From: CAZOZK01 sp964584245
GTDB taxonomy: Bacteria; Patescibacteriota; Microgenomatia; UBA1400; PJMF01
Length of the DNA stretch: 10,458 bases
NCBI GenBank assembly: GCA_964584245.1
Contig: CAZOZK010000034.1
Coordinates: 1 to 10,458 of the forward strand
Reading direction: 5' to 3'
Position numbers and translations under genes: made by a program. The notes under the pieces were generated by a model. That model was given only the letters and a program-made list of their open reading frames with translations. It was not told the origin of the DNA and searched no databases. Below, in pieces: positions 6,642-10,458 of the stretch (position 1 is the first letter of the stretch; the number at the start of each line of letters is the position of its first letter).

Positions 6642-6671
6642 AAGCTTTTTGAGCTTGATCAGCTATTTTTT
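6642..6671 (+). terminator. Weak candidate terminator of the surface operon
   Basis: Just after the last operon gene, AAGCT/AGCTT (6642-6656) and AGCT/AGCT (6652-6664) are overlapping short dyads. The second ends one base before a run of six T (6666-6671). The stems are only 4-5 bp, so the call rests mainly on the T-run and the convergent gene end. Confidence 0.3.
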
Positions 6672-6674
6672 CCC

Positions 6675-7367
6675 TTAACTTAGTTGTTGGGATAACTCGT
6701 CTAACTGCTCTTTTCGAAGTAAAAGACGGGAATCTGCCTCAATAATTTCACGAGCGTGTGCCAGATGTTTTTTTGCTTCTTCAAGATTTTCGTGCATGAG
6801 CATTTCTGCTAATCGCAAGTGTGCCCCTGAAATCCAAACAGCCTTGTTGTACGAATCCTCTTCTGTATTTTTGAGCTGTTCGAGCGCTATTAGCGCGCGA
6901 TCAAGCGCACTTGTATCACCGGCCAGATACTCGGCCCAAAACTGGTGACCGGCAAAATCGGCAATCACTGCTGGTCGACTATGTGGATTGTCTGTATATG
7001 TTGTGAGATTTTCGACCGCTTGCTTAAAGTACTCTGCCGCCTGCGCATACTCTTTCTTTTGCGCAAAAAAACTACCCATCAAATGGAGAGGAATGGCTAA
7101 GGCGTGGGGATTGCTGCTTGATTGTGCTATTTCCAGAGCCGATTGCGCGGTGTGCTCCTCTAAAACCAGGTATGCTTCGTCTTTGGTGGATCGATAGAGA
7201 TGCTTAAAAACCCTTTGACGGGATGACTGAATCTCTGCCATACCTGTCAAATCGCCATCTTGCTGATAGGCAATAAGGGCTTGATCTGTCAGTACCAACG
7301 CCTGCTCGTAATCACCACGCTCACGCGCTTGTTCAGCTTGGACATGGAAGTACTTAGGATTGGTCAT
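6675..7367 (-). CDS. TPR-like repeat protein
   Basis: A 230-residue soluble, all-helical protein with tetratricopeptide-type helix pairs. The clearest are AEQARERGDYEQALVLTDQA (about 11-30), LHLMGSFFAQKKEYAQAAEY (about 94-113, with KQAVENL following) and LRLAEMLMHENLEEAKKHLA (about 184-203), each with the G/A-x-Y-x-x-A spacing of TPRs. There is no signal peptide or membrane segment, so it is cytosolic. Such proteins mediate protein contacts; no partner can be named. It converges on the surface operon. The ATG at 7367 has no Shine-Dalgarno site, and an extended -10 box lies six bases upstream, so the mRNA may start at the initiation codon. The fold is well supported; the function is unknown. 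Confidence 0.8.
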   Translation of the reverse strand: MTNPKYFHVQAEQARERGDYEQALVLTDQALIAYQQDGDLTGMAEIQSSRQRVFKHLYRSTKDEAYLVLEEHTAQSALEIAQSSSNPHALAIPLHLMGSFFAQKKEYAQAAEYFKQAVENLTTYTDNPHSRPAVIADFAGHQFWAEYLAGDTSALDRALIALEQLKNTEEDSYNKAVWISGAHLRLAEMLMHENLEEAKKHLAHAREIIEADSRLLLRKEQLDELSQQLS

Positions 7368-7373
7368 AATCCC

Positions 7374-7382
7374 AGTATAACA
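7374..7382 (-). promoter_or_regulatory. Extended -10 promoter implying a leaderless TPR mRNA
   Basis: The minus strand reads TGTTATACT, which is an extended -10 (TGn plus TATACT, hexamer 7374-7379). Only six bases separate the hexamer from the ATG at 7367, so initiation at the usual distance would fall on the A of the start codon. No good -35 is visible, as is common for extended -10 promoters. Confidence 0.5.
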
Positions 7383-7392
7383 TGAGAGAAAA

Positions 7393-7743
7393 TTACAAGT
7401 AGGACTGACCTGATTGCGAATAAGCAGCTACTAAAAAGTTTAAAATTGTATCTTTATTTACCTTAACTGATTCTCCATTTTGTAATTTTTCAATAAAAAC
7501 GCCATACAAATGGAAAATAACTCCATTATCCAGACCACTGGTGGGATCATTTGCAATTTGGTCTAAATTTCTAAATTCTACATCAACGTTTCTTAGAGGA
7601 TTACCTGCCTTAATTAGTTCTTCTGAAAATTCTTCTTTGAAAGCTTTTAGATCAAAACTAGGATCAGCCAAAAATCTAGCTGCTTCTTTAGCAAATTTTT
7701 TAGCATTTTGTCTTATCTCACCTTCGCTTATTTCTACTGTCAT
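7393..7743 (-). CDS. Hypothetical 116-residue protein
   Basis: I do not recognise this protein. It is small and soluble, with an amphipathic helical N-terminal half rich in Lys, Glu, Ala and Phe (for example NAKKFAKEAARFLADPSFDL, then a KAFKEEFSEELIK helix). The C-terminal half is less charged (NGVIFHLYGVFIEKL, then DTILNFLVAAYSQSGQSYL). There is no cysteine, signal peptide or membrane helix. The start at 7743 has only a weak AAGAAAG purine tract as ribosome site, but a TTGTAA/TACACT promoter-like pair lies about 30 bases upstream. It is transcribed in the same direction as the TPR gene, 25 bases from it. The other unrecognised protein of this window (568-1080) is also small, helical and soluble, but I see no sequence similarity between them. 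Confidence 0.68.
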   Translation of the reverse strand: MTVEISEGEIRQNAKKFAKEAARFLADPSFDLKAFKEEFSEELIKAGNPLRNVDVEFRNLDQIANDPTSGLDNGVIFHLYGVFIEKLQNGESVKVNKDTILNFLVAAYSQSGQSYL

Positions 7744-7774
7744 ATTTTCTTTCTTTTCACTGCTAATAAATAGT

Positions 7775-7803
7775 AGTGTACTCCTATTATTTATGGATTA
7801 CAA
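7775..7803 (-). promoter_or_regulatory. Putative promoter of the 116-residue hypothetical gene
   Basis: TTGTAA (7798-7803) and TACACT (7775-7780) on the minus strand are spaced by 17 bases, each with four matches to consensus. A start near 7768 gives a leader of about 25 bases. Confidence 0.35.
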
Positions 7804-7866
7804 ATAAATTTCATTGAAACTACTAAGTTACCAAACTACACCAGCATCTCCCTCTTTCAAATCTGA

Positions 7867-8946
7867 TCACTTCCCAAACCAACTCCTCACTACAGCAGCA
7901 AACAAGGGAATATAGGGCTTGATATCGCTGAACACGTGGTAAAAATCAAACCAGCTGGTTATTGAAACCGAGCGAAGTGCCAGTGGATTTGCACACAATC
8001 TTTTGAGCAAGTGCCAAGTTGCCTCGTATGTTATATGTCGCGCAGGAGCAAACTCAATAGGCCTGCCCAAAGCAGCAGCGACTCCCAATCCAATAAAATC
8101 CACTCCGGCATATGAAGATGCGTTGATACTGCCCCATGCACGCGGATTACATTCAAACATAACCAGTGAATTCGTATGCACATCTTTTCGCATATCGATA
8201 TGAAGCAAACCACTATAGTTACTATGAGCAACAACTTTTTTGGCAATTTCAACCGCTTGAGCATCATCAATAAACTCAAGCAAACCTAGCTCATGCCAAA
8301 GCTGTACGGTCCATGCTTCGACCTTGCCATCTACAGCCAGCACACTCACGTCAATATCTTTTCCCACAATTTCTTTTTGGATAATCAACGGGAAAATTTT
8401 GTGGTCTCCGACTGTTTGAGTGTACTTTTTCAAATCATCTGTTGAGCCAATTCTGCTAATGCCCAAGCCGCTACTCAGCGAAGTTGGCTTGATAAAAAAT
8501 GGCATGGGGAATTGAGTTGTTGCCAGTTCTTCCATAGAAAAAATGTACTCTGTTGGTGGATGGGGAATACCGAATTTTTTTGCAAACCGAGCTATCTCCC
8601 ACTTGTGATCCAACATTTTGATCGTCTGCTCTGTTGCCAAAGGAAATAAGGGTGTAAGAATGTGTGAGCGGATTTGTGTGATACTGGTTTGAGTGCATAC
8701 ATCTAGAGGAATAACGCACTCAATATCTAATTCTTTGCAGACGGCATTAATTTTATTGGCCAATTGAATACCACCTTGTGCAAACTCAAATTTTTCACAC
8801 TCAATATATTTTTTACAATATTTTGAATACCTCACCTCAATTTCTGCAGGTCCCATACAGTACACTTTAAATTTTTTGACTGACAAAGCCCGTAACACGT
8901 ACAGCGGTAAATAGTGACTAGTATTTAAAAAAAGAACAGTGGTCAT
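7867..8946 (-). CDS. ATP-grasp superfamily ligase (carbamoyl-phosphate synthase-like)
   Basis: A 359-residue cytosolic enzyme of the ATP-grasp fold, which activates a carboxylate as acyl-phosphate and joins it to an amine or other nucleophile. An N-terminal Rossmann-like preATP-grasp half (1-110, TTVLFLNTSHYLPLYVLRAL) precedes the ATP-binding lysines Lys115 in DHKWEIARFAKKFGIP and Lys153 in PFFIKPTSLSSGLGISRI. QKEIVGKDIDVSVLA (190-204) is the hinge. The metal-binding site is HIDMRKD (Asp251) and FECNPRAWGSI (Glu265, Asn267). The C-terminal 60 residues are aromatic-rich without a clear domain. The closest description I can give is the uncharacterised carbamoyl-phosphate-synthase-like ATP-grasp group; the substrate is unknown. 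No Shine-Dalgarno precedes the ATG at 8946; instead a GCTACT/AGTAGC dyad (8953-8973) occupies that place. A strong extended -10 promoter lies upstream, so the gene is probably transcribed alone. Confidence 0.85.
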   Translation of the reverse strand: MTTVLFLNTSHYLPLYVLRALSVKKFKVYCMGPAEIEVRYSKYCKKYIECEKFEFAQGGIQLANKINAVCKELDIECVIPLDVCTQTSITQIRSHILTPLFPLATEQTIKMLDHKWEIARFAKKFGIPHPPTEYIFSMEELATTQFPMPFFIKPTSLSSGLGISRIGSTDDLKKYTQTVGDHKIFPLIIQKEIVGKDIDVSVLAVDGKVEAWTVQLWHELGLLEFIDDAQAVEIAKKVVAHSNYSGLLHIDMRKDVHTNSLVMFECNPRAWGSINASSYAGVDFIGLGVAAALGRPIEFAPARHITYEATWHLLKRLCANPLALRSVSITSWFDFYHVFSDIKPYIPLFAAVVRSWFGK

Positions 8947-8952
8947 GGGATA

Positions 8953-8973
8953 GCTACTGCTTAAAAGAGTAGC
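8953..8973 (-). other. Leader dyad next to the ATP-grasp start codon
   Basis: GCTACT and AGTAGC are perfect 6-bp inverted arms around a 9-base loop. The dyad ends six bases upstream of the ATG at 8946, in the position where a ribosome binding site would be expected. It may form a small hairpin in the leader. Confidence 0.45.
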
Positions 8974-9024
8974 GAATAATGAAGAATGTGTGCTTATTTG
9001 AGCACCATAAAAATATTGGTGTGT

Positions 9025-9033
9025 ATTATACCA
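9025..9033 (-). promoter_or_regulatory. Extended -10 promoter of the ATP-grasp gene
   Basis: The minus strand reads TGGTATAAT, a perfect extended -10 with hexamer TATAAT at 9025-9030. No -35 matching TTGACA is present at 16-18 bases; that position is occupied by a GCTAT/ATAGC dyad (9050-9064). The predicted start is near 9018, giving a leader of about 70 bases. A CACCA/TGGTG inverted repeat (9003-9021) straddles the predicted start. Confidence 0.6.
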
Positions 9034-9100
9034 GATCTAACGTCCAATAGCTATACTACATAGCAAGATCTATACATCAGTTTCAGCAAGGATACTTTAC

Positions 9101-10458
9101 CTAATCGAGAATTTTTTGATCACGAATCTCCACCGTCCTGCCTATCCCAATTTGCTGCAGAAAATAGCGGTCGTGAGAAACTACGAGAAATCCACCGGTA
9201 TACTCCTGTAGAGCTTTGGCCAGTACCTCGCGACTTTCAAGATCTAGGTGATTTGTGGGCTCATCTAAAATCAAAAAATCGTTGCCTTGACTAATAATAA
9301 TCGCAATGAGCAGGCGAGCTTTCTCACCTTCAGACAAAAATTTCACTTGTGAAAATACTTTTTCTTTACTAAACAAATACGTGCCCAAGATATTTCTTGC
9401 GCTCGATTCAGTCTGGATTTTTGCCAATCTCATAAAAGTCGTGAGAACCGAGTCATGCATCCCAAGCACCTCATGATCCTGAGAAAAATAGCCAATCTTC
9501 ACACCAACACCAATCTCAATTTCTCCAGAAAAATATCTCTCCTGAGCAGCAATTGCTTTGAGCAGCGTCGTTTTTCCAGATCCATTACTCCCCAGCAAAT
9601 GCACCCGTTCCTGACTCAAAATGAGCAGATGGGGGATTTGCAACAAATCAAAAAAACGCACATCAGTAAGTGAAAGTGCCGTCTTACCTTTATGCAGCTG
9701 ATTGCCCAAGGACTGAGCAGAAAAACTACTGTAAGTCTGCGGCTTAACAACTCGTTCGCGCTCAATCTCCCGCTCAAAGCGCGTTTTCATAGCCTGCAGT
9801 TGACGCGCCACCTTCGTACTCGGATGATAAGTAAGCTGTTCCTTCTTCTTGGCAATCCAGTCCTTCATGTGTTTTTCTTTTTCTTGATACAATCGATACT
9901 CAGTGAATTGATTTTTGACCGCAAGGGCTTTCTGTTCTGTATACTCTGTGTAGTTTCCGCCATACTCCACCGTTTTGTGAGTGAAAGCGTCAATATCAAT
10001 AATTTTGTTTACACATGCATCCAAAAAATATCTATCATGAGAGATGATGAGCACCTTGCCTTTAAACTTTGATACAAAATTTTCCAACCACTTAAGGCTT
10101 TGGAGATCTAGATTATTGGTGGGCTCATCTAACAAAAGTGTGGTTGGCTCTTGTAGCAAGAGAGCCGCCAAAGCAACCTTCATTTTTTGACCTCCGCTTA
10201 ACTTGTGCAGTATGCTTTTTTTTGGCACATCTTTTAGACCAACTTCTGCCAGAACCCCATCAATCTTATAGGTCGGCGTATCGTGCGTTACAACAGAAAA
10301 AATGTACTCACTGATTGTCGTATTTGGTCCTGCCATAATTTTTTGTGGCAGGTAGCCAAGGATTTCGTTTGCACATATGACGCGGCCAGAATCCGAGTCT
10401 TCCTTACCCAAAATGATCTGCAAAAGGGTAGTCTTTCCCACCCCATTTGGCCCGACCA
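9101..10458 (-). CDS. ABC-F family ATPase (N-terminus beyond the window)
   Basis: A soluble tandem ABC ATPase of the translation-factor/ribosome-protection type, with no membrane domain. The open frame runs off the right edge and begins inside the first Walker A (VGPNGVGKTTLLQ), so at least 25-30 N-terminal residues are missing. A GTG within that motif is not the start. About 451 residues are visible. Domain 1 has LSGGQKMKVALAALLLQEPT, Walker B LLLDEPTNNLD and switch ISHDRYFLD. A charged helical linker follows (about 170-238, YRLYQEKEKHMKDWIAKKKE and on), the P-site tRNA interaction motif region. Domain 2 has Walker A LLGSNGSGKTTLLK, signature LSEGEKARLLIA (Glu in place of the usual second Gly), Walker B LILDEPTNHLD and switch VSHDRYFL. 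Members rescue or gate stalled ribosomes, or protect them from antibiotics; the subfamily cannot be fixed from this fragment. Confidence 0.93.
   Translation of the reverse strand, partial: VGPNGVGKTTLLQIILGKEDSDSGRVICANEILGYLPQKIMAGPNTTISEYIFSVVTHDTPTYKIDGVLAEVGLKDVPKKSILHKLSGGQKMKVALAALLLQEPTTLLLDEPTNNLDLQSLKWLENFVSKFKGKVLIISHDRYFLDACVNKIIDIDAFTHKTVEYGGNYTEYTEQKALAVKNQFTEYRLYQEKEKHMKDWIAKKKEQLTYHPSTKVARQLQAMKTRFEREIERERVVKPQTYSSFSAQSLGNQLHKGKTALSLTDVRFFDLLQIPHLLILSQERVHLLGSNGSGKTTLLKAIAAQERYFSGEIEIGVGVKIGYFSQDHEVLGMHDSVLTTFMRLAKIQTESSARNILGTYLFSKEKVFSQVKFLSEGEKARLLIAIIISQGNDFLILDEPTNHLDLESREVLAKALQEYTGGFLVVSHDRYFLQQIGIGRTVEIRDQKILD

Noticed and set aside
9692..10072. 126-codon plus-strand ORF with a hydrophobic end.
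   Set aside because: It lies wholly antisense to the well-supported ABC-F gene and has no ribosome site or family resemblance.

Overview
The window looks like chromosomal DNA from a bacterium with moderate-to-low GC that reads the standard bacterial code: TGA ends the ATP-grasp gene and no internal TGA is read through. The combination of a private ER-type (SipW-like) signal peptidase, camelysin/TasA-type secreted proteins, Pro-Thr linkers, fibronectin-type III modules and compact genes with variable or absent Shine-Dalgarno sites is what I would expect from a Candidate Phyla Radiation (Patescibacteria) genome. Firmicutes or Actinobacteria are possible. This assignment is inference; there is no rRNA or marker gene here to settle it.

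Layout. Left edge, minus strand: a methionine sulfoxide reductase A gene (msrA, 7-492) and an unrecognised 170-residue protein (568-1080). Centre, plus strand, 1303-6625: a four-gene cell-surface operon made of a TasA/camelysin-like secreted protein, its SipW-like signal peptidase, an 813-residue multidomain surface protein with the same kind of signal sequence, and a 437-residue protein with a classical signal peptide, a TasA-like region, an FnIII domain and a three-helix membrane anchor. Right side, minus strand: a TPR-like protein (6675-7367), an unrecognised 116-residue protein (7393-7743), an ATP-grasp ligase (7867-8946) and an ABC-F ATPase cut by the window edge (9101-10458). There are no RNA genes, mobile elements or CRISPR arrays, and no gene-free stretch over 300 bases. 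The longest is the 222-base divergent promoter region 1081-1302.

How the genes work together. The central operon is the point of interest. The signal peptidase sits between two proteins whose N-termini carry SipW-class signal motifs (GAYFTSN and GALFSSV, each followed about 10 residues later by an NN and a beta-strand). The last gene could supply the membrane foothold. By analogy with Bacillus tapA-sipW-tasA, this is plausibly a self-contained system for building a surface fibre or adhesive coat. A perfect 10-bp hairpin lies between the fibre-like gene and the peptidase gene and may set their expression ratio. The flanking minus-strand genes are housekeeping or of unknown function and have no evident link to the operon. 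Two of them (msrA and the TPR gene) have promoter-like -10 elements so close to the start codon that their mRNAs may be nearly or fully leaderless.
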